Assembly: GCF_009930815.1 (NCBI RefSeq)
Contig: NZ_CP022222.1
Span: 5,064,501 to 5,128,500, forward strand
DNA: 64,000 nt
Origin: Bradyrhizobium sp. CCBAU 051011
GTDB lineage: Bacteria > Pseudomonadota > Alphaproteobacteria > Rhizobiales > Xanthobacteraceae
Direction: 5' to 3'
Position numbers and translations under genes: made by a program. Below are positions 8,929 through 18,759 of the stretch, piece by piece; the first letter of the stretch is position 1; each line of letters begins with the position of its first letter. A model generated the notes under the pieces. The model had not been told where the DNA came from. It saw nothing but the letters and a program-made list of their open reading frames with translations, and did no database searches.

Positions 8929-9284
8929 ACGCGCCTCGCACCCGGCCTCTTGCCGATTTACTGCGCCTGTTCGTTGGGCCGGCCGTCTGGTTCTTGCATC
9001 TTGCTCTGCTGTACGGCGCGGAAGCTCTGATCTGTACGCCGCCGGTGGGCTCGGGACGTGCGATGGTGTGGCTTGGTATTGCGGTGACCGTGGCGGCGCT
9101 TGGAGCTCTTTTGCTTCTGGCCGCGGTTCCAGCGCCACGCGCGAACGGTCGGCCGAGTGAGCACACGGGTGCGGCATACCTGCACTATACGACACGGTTG
9201 CTCGCCTTCTTGTCCGCTATTGGCGTGATCTGGAGCGCTCTCGCGGTTGTCCTCGTGCCTGCCTGCGCGCAGGCAGCGAGCTAG
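8925..9284 (+). CDS. Small membrane protein of the oxidase operon
   Basis: 119 residues with three predicted membrane helices (FVGPAVWFLHLALLYGAEAL, a second rich in Ala/Leu at about 47-70, and a third near the C-terminus). The start overlaps the ctaD stop by four bases, so it belongs to the oxidase operon. The position and topology resemble small subunit IV or cytochrome-oxidase-associated proteins, but I recognise no named family. A role in oxidase assembly or stability is inferred from context. Confidence 0.65.
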   Translation: MNAPRTRPLADLLRLFVGPAVWFLHLALLYGAEALICTPPVGSGRAMVWLGIAVTVAALGALLLLAAVPAPRANGRPSEHTGAAYLHYTTRLLAFLSAIGVIWSALAVVLVPACAQAAS

Positions 9285-9312
9285 TCCGGCGCCCCTTGTT
9301 GGTGGCTTGGCA

Positions 9313-9338
9313 GGAACTTCGCTTTTCCATGCCGCGTT
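9313..9338 (+). promoter_or_regulatory. EcfG-type promoter, perfect match, upstream of DUF421 gene
   Basis: GGAAC at 9313-9317 and CGTT at 9335-9338 with a 17-base spacer, ending 26 bases before the DUF421 start. This is the published consensus of the alphaproteobacterial general stress sigma factor EcfG. It would uncouple the downstream gene from the oxidase operon. Confidence 0.6.
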
Positions 9339-9364
9339 GGCACGGAAACGCGAGGGCTCTTGTC

Positions 9365-9865
9365 ATGCAGATCGATTGGAACGGCGTCTTCCTTCCCAGT
9401 CTTGGTATCGCTGAGATTGTCGTCCGGGGTACGCTCATGTATCTCGGCCTTTTCATAATCCTGCGCTTCATGGCGCGTCGCCAGGCGGGGCATCTTGGAC
9501 CGGCAGATCTTCTGGTGATTGTGCTGATCGCGGACGCGGCGCAGAACGGGCTTGGCAAAGAATATCAGTCCGTGACCGAAGGTCTTGTCCTGGTCATAAC
9601 CATCGTTGCTTGGGAATACGTTATCGACTGGCTGGCTTACCGGTTTCCAGCCCTAAGGCCTGTCCTCAGACCTCCGTCTCTGACGCTGGTAAGAGACGGG
9701 CGGATTGTCGAAGAGGCAATGCGCAAGGAAATGCTGTCGATGGACGAACTCGCATCTCTGTTGCGGCAGCAGCAAGTCGAGGACATTGCTGAAGTAAGGC
9801 TCGCAAAGCTCGAAGGCGACGGACGGATCAGCGTACTTAGGCGTGAAGCTCCGGCTGGACGATAA
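9365..9865 (+). CDS. DUF421 domain membrane protein
   Basis: 166 residues. N-terminal membrane helices (about 17-35 and 60-80) are followed by a soluble YetF/YdfR-type domain containing LVRDGRIVEEAMRKEMLSMDEL and an R-rich end. DUF421 proteins are inner-membrane proteins of unknown biochemical role, often stress or spore associated. The ATG at 9365 gives a family-typical N-terminus; an upstream in-frame ATG at 9296 lies before the EcfG-like promoter and is rejected. General-stress control is inferred from that promoter. Confidence 0.8.
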   Translation: MQIDWNGVFLPSLGIAEIVVRGTLMYLGLFIILRFMARRQAGHLGPADLLVIVLIADAAQNGLGKEYQSVTEGLVLVITIVAWEYVIDWLAYRFPALRPVLRPPSLTLVRDGRIVEEAMRKEMLSMDELASLLRQQQVEDIAEVRLAKLEGDGRISVLRREAPAGR

Positions 9866-9984
9866 CGGACTGGAGAGGCGTTACAGGTCGCGGACAGCAG
9901 CAGTGGAGCGAGCAGCCAAGCGATGAAGCGAGCCATCTCGCCGACTGCGAGAATTTGGATTGCTTCTCTTCGTCCGGCACTTCG

Positions 9985-11403
9985 CTAGTTCACCGGCCCG
10001 CCGCGACCCAAATGTTCCAGATCCGGCTCGACTCGCTTCACCCCGGTACTCCGGTTGACCATGATTGTCACCAGCCAAAGAACGACGCCTATCCCGAGCA
10101 GGACACCGGCGACGTGGTACTGAACAATGGCGCGACCGGTCCAGGGACCCGTGAGGAAGGCACAAAACACAGCGCCCAGGATCGGCAGAATGGTGGGCGT
10201 ACGGAAATGCTGGTGATTTACGGGATCGCGCCGAAGCACCAGGACCGCGACATTCACCACCGTGAAAACGCATAGCAAAAGCAGCGCGGTGGTGCCTCCG
10301 AGCGCCGGCACTTCCCCGACAAACGTGATCAGGGCAAATGCTAGCAAGGTCGTAAAGCCGATGGCGACATAGGGCGTCCGCCGCGTCCTGTGGACTTTCC
10401 CGAGCGATGGCGGAAGCACATGCTCGCGGCTCATGCCGTACACAAGGCGACTGGCCATGAGCATGTTGATGAGCGCGCTATTGGCCACGGCAAACATGGT
10501 GATGAATCCGAAGATCCAGATTGGAAAATTAGGCGCGCCCTGCTGGACGACTTTCAAAAGCGGTGTTTCGCCTTCGCCCAGTTGCTCCGGCGCCACCAGC
10601 GTGATTGCCGAGATCGAGACCAGAACATAGATGAGACCGGTGATCACAAGGCCCGCAAGCAGCACCTTCGGGAAGTGACGGGTGGGGTCCTTGCATTCCT
10701 CGGCCATGTTGACCGAATCCTCAAAACCTACCATGGCGAAGAAGGCCAGCGTGGTCGCGGCAATCACCGGCCAGAACATGCCGCCGTCCGGCGTCGAGCG
10801 AAACTGAACGACGCGCGAGACATCGCCCTGGCCCAGCCCGATCGCCCACAGGCCGATCACGATGATGATCAACAGACCCGTTAGCTCCACGCAGGTCAGA
10901 ACGACATTGGCCTTCACGCTTTCGCCGACACCGCGGAAATTGACGGCGGCGACGATTGCCATGAAAGCGAGACCGGTTATCGTAATGCCGAAGCCCGTTA
11001 GATTGAGCCCCATGGCGTGCGACATGTTCGCGGCGAAAGCCCGGGAAGCGGTCGATGCCGAGGTGATACCCGAGCACATCACCGCAAAGGCAACGATGAA
11101 GGTGACAAAATGGATACCGAAAGCCTTGTGGGTGTAGAGCGCCGCGCCCGCAGCTCTCGGATACTTCGTAACCAGCTCGAGATAGCTGAACGCCGTCACC
11201 AGGGCGACTACAAACGCGACCACGAAAGGCAGCCAAACGACACCGCCGACCTGCTTCGCCACCTGTCCCGTGAGCGCGTAGATCCCAGTGCCGAGAATGT
11301 CGCCGACGATGAACAGCAGGAGCAACCAGGGGCCCATGACCCGATGAAGGCTTGGTTCAGCGCTGCTTGATTGCGGGGCGACGTTGGCGGGGATATCGGT
11401 CAT
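9985..11403 (-). CDS. APC family amino acid permease
   Basis: 472 residues with about 12 membrane helices. The first carries the family motif GDILGTGIYALTG at about 24-36, and EDSVNMAEECKDP lies near the family's conserved Glu/Asp loop. It is a secondary transporter in the inner membrane, probably for an amino acid or amine; substrate unknown. The ATG at 11403 has AAAGAGGA eight bases upstream on the minus strand. It is isolated between the DUF421 gene and a small secreted protein. Confidence 0.85.
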   Translation of the reverse strand: MTDIPANVAPQSSSAEPSLHRVMGPWLLLLFIVGDILGTGIYALTGQVAKQVGGVVWLPFVVAFVVALVTAFSYLELVTKYPRAAGAALYTHKAFGIHFVTFIVAFAVMCSGITSASTASRAFAANMSHAMGLNLTGFGITITGLAFMAIVAAVNFRGVGESVKANVVLTCVELTGLLIIIVIGLWAIGLGQGDVSRVVQFRSTPDGGMFWPVIAATTLAFFAMVGFEDSVNMAEECKDPTRHFPKVLLAGLVITGLIYVLVSISAITLVAPEQLGEGETPLLKVVQQGAPNFPIWIFGFITMFAVANSALINMLMASRLVYGMSREHVLPPSLGKVHRTRRTPYVAIGFTTLLAFALITFVGEVPALGGTTALLLLCVFTVVNVAVLVLRRDPVNHQHFRTPTILPILGAVFCAFLTGPWTGRAIVQYHVAGVLLGIGVVLWLVTIMVNRSTGVKRVEPDLEHLGRGGPVN

Positions 11404-11513
11404 CGCACGTCCTCTTTCAATCCGGTGACGCCAGTGCAGTCTATCGGTAGTTGAAGGGACTGTGCAATAACCCACCCGGTGATTGGGGCAGTGCACCACT
11501 GAATTGTCTGTGC

Positions 11514-11538
11514 GGAACAAACTCCGGTCGCGGGCATT
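11514..11538 (+). promoter_or_regulatory. EcfG-like promoter, one mismatch
   Basis: GGAAC (11514-11518), 16-base spacer and CATT (11535-11538), against the CGTT consensus. It is about 145 bases upstream of the small secreted protein gene at 11684. A weak candidate on its own. The rest of 11404-11683 shows nothing recognisable. Confidence 0.3.
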
Positions 11539-11683
11539 CGGCTAGTGTGCGTTTCGGGTTCACGCAACAGACGGGATGCGGAGACGACCTTGGTCGAACA
11601 CGCCGGGCTTCTTTCTCGCCAGGCCGCTCCACCAGGGGATGCGAACAGGCTGGCTCGAAGCGGCTCCACAGGAGGATTTGACA

Positions 11684-11935
11684 ATGCGATTGACCACATC
11701 AACTGCGATCCTCGGCCTCTCGGTGCTTCCTGCGCTCGCTGATCGCCCGGTCACTGAAGACGAGCGGGCAAAGCTCGTCGCGGCGGTCCTGGCCGAGGGG
11801 TGCTCAGGCGGCAAGCTGGAAATGGATGAAGACGACCAACAGTTCGAGGTCGACGATGCGGTCTGCGCGGATGGCAAGAAGTACGACCTCAAGTTCGACA
11901 TGCAGATGAAGTTGAAGCGGAAGAATCTGGACTGA
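11684..11935 (+). CDS. Small exported acidic protein, PepSY-like
   Basis: 83 residues with a hydrophobic N-terminal signal (LTTSTAILGLSVLPALA) followed by a compact domain: VTEDERAKLVAAVLAEGC near 24-41, then an alternating acidic stretch and FDMQMKLKRKNLD. The short helix-plus-beta pattern resembles small PepSY-type periplasmic proteins found in rhizobia. GGAGGATTTGACA precedes the ATG, a strong ribosome site. It has two Cys residues (41 and 60) that could form a disulphide. Function unknown. Confidence 0.7.
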   Translation: MRLTTSTAILGLSVLPALADRPVTEDERAKLVAAVLAEGCSGGKLEMDEDDQQFEVDDAVCADGKKYDLKFDMQMKLKRKNLD

Positions 11936-12028
11936 GTTCCGGCGGGCATGGGCTATTGCGAGCCAACGCGTCGCTCGAATGGCGCCCGATGACAGGCGAC
12001 ACAATTCGTTTGGATGCGCCGCAGCGCA

Positions 12029-13138
12029 TTAGATGCGAACGGCCGGACTCATCAAAGCGATGACAGCGACATACAGGATAAACGCTGCGATCGAGGCGAG
12101 GGCAAGGGCTAATCCGCCGCCGACCGACAGCCGTTCGAGTTCGAGAGTTTGGCCACCGCTGAGGTAGCGCTGCAGTGCAAACAGCAGAAACGGGATCCCG
12201 ATAAGAAAGGATTGCAGATATATCGCAAGGCCGAGGCCAACCAGGACCCCGATCCAACCTACGATAAGTGCGGACTTCCGGCTCACCGAGCCAATGAGCG
12301 CGTTAAGAATCATTCCGCCATCGAGCGGATAGATCGGCAGCAGGTTGGATGCATTGACGACGGCAAACATTTCCACCGCTTGCCTGAGTTGAATGTCGCC
12401 GGTTGCCCGATAGAGGGCGAAAAGGCCAAGCGTCGGAATGAGGCTCAGGCCCGGTCCCATCAGCGCAATGAAGCCAAGCCGGCCCTCGGTCCGATAAGCC
12501 GTCTTGGGGACCGCAGCACCGCCGAAGAAGGGGATGAGGTAGATGCCGCGTACGCCGACGCCGGCCATGAGCATCGCCGCGACGTGTCCGGCCTCGTGCA
12601 CGACGATGACGATCGAAAGAAGCAGCCCCAATTTCCAGCCGAACAGGTAGCAAAAGCTCAAGAGCGCCACGGCCGACAGGAGCAAGCCATGGTTGCCCAG
12701 GGCGGCGAGGCGGCTGTGGGTACCGGCATCCTTTTCGCATTGCTGCTTGATCAGGTTCCCCATCCGGCGCGGTGCCGTCGGATAGATGATGCGGTCGCGA
12801 AAAGAGCGCACGGTCAATTCGTTGAACATCGTAAGCGCCGTCCCCTCTGGCGTCGCTTCGACGATAAGTCCCGTTTCGATATCCCGCCCGTCCTCTGGCG
12901 GCTTGCATAACGGATGCGCTACCAGCCGCGCGCGCCAGATCCCCTTGGTCTCATCGCGCTCGAGCTCGTACGAGACGACCCGCGACTGCGGTTGGCCACT
13001 GATGGTGATACGTGTCAGCCAAAGGTCAGGGCTGTCAGGTAATGGTTCGGATGACATCTCTATCGTCGGCGGCCCGTCCAGAACGACGTGGTTCGCGGTA
13101 CCAAGCCGCCACACGGCATCGCGCGATGCATTGATCAA
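12029..13138 (-). CDS. SRPBCC-like domain fused to M50 site-2-type metalloprotease, start uncertain
   Basis: Residues about 1-130 look like a START/SRPBCC ligand-binding fold (FEFTALINASRDAVWRLG begins just before the listed start). From about 150 there is a multi-pass membrane zinc protease with HEAGH (181-185) and LLPIYPLDGGM (about 260-270), the M50 active-site motifs. The likely role is intramembrane proteolysis. No ATG or GTG exists in frame between 13138 (a TTG) and the in-frame stop at 13190-13192. Homologues should begin a few residues earlier, so the native start may have been removed by the adjoining IS110 element. Confidence 0.7.
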   Translation of the reverse strand: MINASRDAVWRLGTANHVVLDGPPTIEMSSEPLPDSPDLWLTRITISGQPQSRVVSYELERDETKGIWRARLVAHPLCKPPEDGRDIETGLIVEATPEGTALTMFNELTVRSFRDRIIYPTAPRRMGNLIKQQCEKDAGTHSRLAALGNHGLLLSAVALLSFCYLFGWKLGLLLSIVIVVHEAGHVAAMLMAGVGVRGIYLIPFFGGAAVPKTAYRTEGRLGFIALMGPGLSLIPTLGLFALYRATGDIQLRQAVEMFAVVNASNLLPIYPLDGGMILNALIGSVSRKSALIVGWIGVLVGLGLAIYLQSFLIGIPFLLFALQRYLSGGQTLELERLSVGGGLALALASIAAFILYVAVIALMSPAVRI

Positions 13139-13200
13139 GGCGGTGAACTCGAAGCGCAGCCGACTGCGCCCTTGTGTCCAGGAAATCTGTCAGAATGTGC

Positions 13201-13358
13201 GAACGGGCGGTTGCGCACCAACCGCCCGTTGCTGGAACTGAGCCCGTTGCGCCCAAAGGCGACCGAGCCTGTGTCAGAGCGAGGGACAGCTCCGGTGTCT
13301 TCCTCAACCCGAACAGTTGCAAGGGCTTCGAGCCCGAACCGAGCAAGGAAGGGAGTGG
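13201..13358 (+). ncRNA. Possible bridge-RNA region of the IS110 element
   Basis: The non-coding left end upstream of the transposase begins with a perfect 11-bp hairpin, AACGGGCGGTT/AACCGCCCGTT (13202-13230, 7-base loop). IS110-group elements with transposase-proximal left ends encode a bridge RNA in this position that specifies target and donor DNA. Location, length and structure fit; the loops that would pair with target and donor were not assigned. Confidence 0.35.
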
Positions 13359-14321
13359 ATGATGGCACAAAATGCTCATGTTGTCGTGGGTATCGATGTC
13401 GCCAAGGACAAGGTGGATGCGTGCATTCGTGCGTTGGGATTACGGCAAACCCTCCCGAGCACGACCCAGGGGCACCGTAAGCTGGTCGCCTGGCTTCGCA
13501 AGCACCAGGCGAACAAGGCGGTGATGGAGGCGAGTGGCGGCTATGAGCGTGCCTGGGCCAAGGTGCTGCGCGACGCCGGCATCGAAGTTCGGATCGTCGA
13601 CCCCAAACGGGTCCGCAGCTTCGCGCTATCAGCCGGACGGCTGGCCAAGAACGATACGATCGATGCCGAGATGATTGCCTGGTTCGCCGAGACATTCAGC
13701 GATGCGCCGGGCCAGAAACACGATGCGGCACAAGAGGAGCTGCAGGCACTCGTAAAGGCGCGCTTAAGCCTGATTGATTTTAGGATGCGCTTGGTCAGCC
13801 AAAGCGAGCATGCCGCGCCGGGATTGGTGCAGAAGGCGCATGCCCGCATCTTGAAGAACCTGGCCTGCGAGATTGCCAAGCTCGAGGCCGCCATCTGCGC
13901 CAAAATCAAGTCCATGCCGGATTTTGCGGAACGCGCCGAGATCATCGAGAGTGTGCCGGGGTTCGCCGAGACGAGTTCGGCAAACCTCCTTGCAGGAATG
14001 CCGGAGCTTGGTCAGGTGAGCAACAAGATCGCCGCGGCCTTGATCGGGGTCGCCCCCTATGACGACGACAGCGGAAAGCGCCGCGGCGAGCGCCACATCA
14101 AGGGAGGCCGCCGCTGGGTCCGTAACGCCATCTACATGCCCTGTGTTGGCGCAGCCACGCTGAACAATCCCGTGCTGAAGGCCTACTATCAGCGCCTGAT
14201 TGCCAAAGGAAAAGAGCCGAAGATTGCCATCATCGCCGGCATGCGCAAGCTGATCATCATCCTCAACACCATGATCGCACGACGGCAGAAATGGGATCCC
14301 AGCCGTTACGCGTTGAGCTGA
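13359..14321 (+). CDS. IS110 family transposase
   Basis: About 320 residues. The N-terminal DEDD RuvC-like domain shows Asp13 (VVGIDVAKDK), Glu57 (VMEASGGYE), Asp99 and Asp102 (NDTIDAEM). The C-terminal IS116/IS110/IS902 domain has the serine in VPGFAETSSANLLAG (about 199-213) and GERHIKGGRRWVRNA. All catalytic positions are present and the frame is intact, so the element may still be active. ATG at 13359 and 13362 are both possible after GGAAGGGAGTGG. Confidence 0.9.
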   Translation: MMAQNAHVVVGIDVAKDKVDACIRALGLRQTLPSTTQGHRKLVAWLRKHQANKAVMEASGGYERAWAKVLRDAGIEVRIVDPKRVRSFALSAGRLAKNDTIDAEMIAWFAETFSDAPGQKHDAAQEELQALVKARLSLIDFRMRLVSQSEHAAPGLVQKAHARILKNLACEIAKLEAAICAKIKSMPDFAERAEIIESVPGFAETSSANLLAGMPELGQVSNKIAAALIGVAPYDDDSGKRRGERHIKGGRRWVRNAIYMPCVGAATLNNPVLKAYYQRLIAKGKEPKIAIIAGMRKLIIILNTMIARRQKWDPSRYALS

Positions 14322-14450
14322 CGAGCGCGCCCACCGCGATCGGTTCCGCGACCGAGCGCTTGCAAAGCCGACAGACCGGTGAACGGGCGGGGTCAAGGCC
14401 GCAGCCGCCGTAGGCGGGGGCGCGCCAGCGCCAGCCTTGAGGCCGGCCGA

Positions 14451-14558
14451 TCACCGGGCTACTTCCAGCACAGTTGCTCTCAGTGCATCGACCAGACCCT
14501 GAAACGCATAGAAGGCGAGGCGCAACAACTCGATTGGCAGTGTCAGTAGTCCGAGCAT
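14451..14558 (-). CDS. Possible 35-residue amphipathic small protein
   Basis: Short frame reading MLGLLTLPIELLR, then AFYAFQGLVDALR, ending VLEVAR. It forms a continuous hydrophobic/amphipathic helix pattern of the type seen in small membrane-associated proteins. A GAGG lies about ten bases before the ATG. It falls in the 340-base stretch between the transposase and the TPR gene that otherwise holds only the right end of the IS. Function unknown; it could be chance. Confidence 0.35.
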   Translation of the reverse strand: MLGLLTLPIELLRLAFYAFQGLVDALRATVLEVAR

Positions 14559-14661
14559 GGGAGGCCTCGTGGTGGGGGTATCAGGTGTGTGCAGCCGGCG
14601 CGAGGGCCATGACGCACGGCCAACGCCGGCGGCGAGGTGAGGTTGTCATGGACGAAAGCCG

Positions 14662-15888
14662 TCACTTGATGCCGTAGATTGCCAGTTCGTCCGCGACACT
14701 TGGTTTGAGGGCCAGCGCCGCGGAGATGTCGGCCTCAATGCCCGCGACATCGCCCTTTTGCCGTTTGGCTATTGCGCGTCCGTACAGCGAGGCTGCCTTT
14801 TTTGCGTCGATCCGGAGCGCGGCGTCATAGTCGTCTATGGACCTATCAAGCGCGCCCTTCTTGAAGTAGGCAATGCCGCGGATGTGGAGGATGTTGGCAT
14901 CGTCGGCCCGTATCCGCAGCGCTTCATCGCAATCGGCCAGCGCGGCGTCGAACATGCCGAGGATCGCTCGAAACAGGCAGCGATTGCTCAAGGCATAGAG
15001 ATTACGGGGCTCGAGCTTCAACGCGTGGCCGAGGTCTTCCACGGCACGACTATAGTCTTGCTTACCTCCATAGGCGCCGGCTCGACGCACGAATGTCCTG
15101 GCATTTCCGGGATTAGGGTCGAGTTTAATCGCGTGGTCATAGTCGGCGTCGGCGCGACCAGGGTCACCCTTCAGCCTGAAGATCTGCGCTCTCGTCAGAT
15201 AACCAGTGGGGCACTCGGGATCGAGCCTGATCGACTGATCCAGATCTTCGATAGCCCGGTCATATACGCGCTTGTTCGCGTAGATCGTACCGCGGACCAT
15301 GTAGGCGCGAGCGTTACCGGGAAACAGCCTGATGGCTTCGCCGAAATCCTCGATCGCATGTTCATGGTCGGCTATTTTAAGATAGGCCTCTGCGCGAGCG
15401 AGAAAGGCGAGTGAAGAGCTGGAATCGAGGGCTATCGCACGATCATAGTCTTCGATGGCCTTGTCGAATTGTCGGTTTCCGACATAGGCCGAACCTCGGT
15501 TCAAGCGGAAGTGAGGGTTGTCCGGATCGAGTTCGATAGCCTGATTCAACCGTTCGATCGCCTTTTCAAAGCCGCCGGCGAACATCAATGGAGCCGCGCT
15601 AGCGGCCAGGCGGCCGGCCTCTCTGTTCTTGGGCGGCCCATCCGGAATCTTGCCCGCGGCCGAGGCTGGGCCATTGCCGCGGCAGGCCGAGACGATCCGT
15701 TGTGGCTGCTGAACTTCCGCCTGGGCCGGGTCAGCCATGCCACCAAGGATGACCAAGCATGCCGGCAGGGTGAAGGCCAGTTGCCTGAATGGGGCCGTTT
15801 GAAGGGCAAGCCCGTGATGCGAACGCCATAACTTTTTGTCCGCGTATGAACGGACCACTTCACGACTTCCCAACCAAGACATTCGCAA
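14662..15888 (-). CDS. Secreted tetratricopeptide-repeat protein
   Basis: 408 residues. A signal-like segment (LAFTLPACLVILGGMADPAQA, about 38-58) precedes at least eight degenerate 34-residue TPR units with the pattern A-x3-Y-x2-A-I-x-LDP (for example FDKAIEDYDRAIALD, YDRAIEDLDQSIRLDPE). TPRs form protein-binding superhelices. The extra ~37 residues before the signal suggest the true start could lie downstream, at a codon nearer residue 30. It stands alone between the IS element and the glyoxylate operon. Partner unknown. Confidence 0.75.
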   Translation of the reverse strand: MRMSWLGSREVVRSYADKKLWRSHHGLALQTAPFRQLAFTLPACLVILGGMADPAQAEVQQPQRIVSACRGNGPASAAGKIPDGPPKNREAGRLAASAAPLMFAGGFEKAIERLNQAIELDPDNPHFRLNRGSAYVGNRQFDKAIEDYDRAIALDSSSSLAFLARAEAYLKIADHEHAIEDFGEAIRLFPGNARAYMVRGTIYANKRVYDRAIEDLDQSIRLDPECPTGYLTRAQIFRLKGDPGRADADYDHAIKLDPNPGNARTFVRRAGAYGGKQDYSRAVEDLGHALKLEPRNLYALSNRCLFRAILGMFDAALADCDEALRIRADDANILHIRGIAYFKKGALDRSIDDYDAALRIDAKKAASLYGRAIAKRQKGDVAGIEADISAALALKPSVADELAIYGIK

Positions 15889-15909
15889 TTTCTTCCGCCG
15901 ACCCCTGAT

Positions 15910-15955
15910 ACAACGTTAGCATGTATCGTTGCTAAGCAAACTAGTTAGCTTGTTT
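15910..15955. promoter_or_regulatory. AT-rich repeat cluster upstream of gcl
   Basis: Within an otherwise featureless 245-base gap, this A+T-rich stretch contains TTAGC...GCTAA and CAAAC...GTTTG inverted arms and the palindrome AACTAGTT. It is about 180 bases before gcl and a candidate operator or upstream activator site. No known regulator motif was recognised. Confidence 0.3.
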
Positions 15956-16133
15956 GTGAAGTGATATCTCTGAGGCGCGGCGTTTCCATCCAGTGATGGC
16001 GGCAAGCAATTGATTTGTTGTGACTTTCGCAACTCACTTCCACACCGCGGGAAATAAAATCACCCGCGTTGAGATCGCACCTCGCCGCCGCGAAGATCGC
16101 GGCCAGAGCCAACACTGGTGAGCGAGGCGCGAC

Positions 16134-17933
<1,800 letters not shown>

Positions 17934-17947
17934 GAGGAGAGTAGATC

Positions 17948-18733
17948 GTGCCGAAATTTGCCGCCAATCTCACCATGCTGTTCGGCGAACAGCCGTTCCT
18001 CGATCGCTTCGCCGCCGCCAAGGCCGCGGGATTCAACGGGGTCGAATATCTGTTCCCCTATGATTTCGACAAGGCCGATCTGCGCGAGCAGTTGCACCAG
18101 CACGGGCTGACGCAGGTGCTGCATAACCTTCCCGCCGGCAATTGGGGCGCCGGCGAGCGCGGCATCGCGATCCTGCCCGACCGCGTCGACGAGTTTCGCG
18201 ACGGCGTCGCGCGCGCCATCGACTACGCCAAGGCGCTCGATTGCCGCCAGCTCAACTGTCTCGTCGGCATCGCCCCCGACGGCGCTGATACGACAGATCT
18301 CAACGAGACATTGATCGGCAATCTGCGCTTCGCGGCGGATGCGCTGGCCAGGGAGCAGATCAGGCTGCTGATCGAGCCGATCAACACGATCGATATCCCA
18401 GGCTTCTTCCTGAACAGGACGGCGCAGGCGCTTCAGCTTATTGCCGACGTACGTTCGACCAATCTGTTCGTGCAGTACGACATCTACCACATGCAGGTGA
18501 TGGAGGGCGACCTTGCGCGAAGCCTGCAAAAACATCTGCCGCGCATCGCCCATGTCCAGCTTGCCGACAATCCCGGCCGCAACGAGCCGGGGACCGGTGA
18601 GATCAACTATCCCTTCCTGTTCCGCCATCTCGACGCTATTGGTTATCGCGGCTGGATCGGCTGTGAATACAAACCGAGGACGACGACGGTCGAAGGTCTC
18701 GGTTGGCACGCGGCGTTGACGGCAGATACCTGA
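17948..18733 (+). CDS. hyi: Hydroxypyruvate isomerase
   Basis: 261-residue TIM-barrel protein of the Hyi/xylose-isomerase-like family: begins MPKFAANLTMLF, has FNGVEYLFPYDF and the metal-binding LIEPINTIDIPGFFL, YDIYHMQVMEGD, HVQLADNPGRNEPGTG and GCEYKP segments with the conserved Glu, Asp and His ligands. It interconverts hydroxypyruvate and tartronate semialdehyde. Position between gcl and glxR supports the call. Confidence 0.93.
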   Translation: MPKFAANLTMLFGEQPFLDRFAAAKAAGFNGVEYLFPYDFDKADLREQLHQHGLTQVLHNLPAGNWGAGERGIAILPDRVDEFRDGVARAIDYAKALDCRQLNCLVGIAPDGADTTDLNETLIGNLRFAADALAREQIRLLIEPINTIDIPGFFLNRTAQALQLIADVRSTNLFVQYDIYHMQVMEGDLARSLQKHLPRIAHVQLADNPGRNEPGTGEINYPFLFRHLDAIGYRGWIGCEYKPRTTTVEGLGWHAALTADT

Positions 18734-18759
18734 ACAAGAAACGACGAAGGGGAGTTGAA

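Larger units (their letters stand above)
13195..14450 (+). mobile_element. IS110 family insertion sequence (ends approximate)
   Basis: One IS110-type transposase gene flanked by non-coding ends of about 160 and 125 bases. The 10-base string GAACGGGCGG occurs near both ends (13201-13210 and 14381-14390). IS110 elements lack clear terminal repeats and target duplications, so exact borders cannot be fixed by eye. The left border was placed near the point where the M50 protease reading frame ends. Confidence 0.6.

Noticed and set aside
9866..9984. Gap after the DUF421 gene checked for a small gene or terminator
   Set aside because: No frame with ribosome site and no hairpin with T-run was found.
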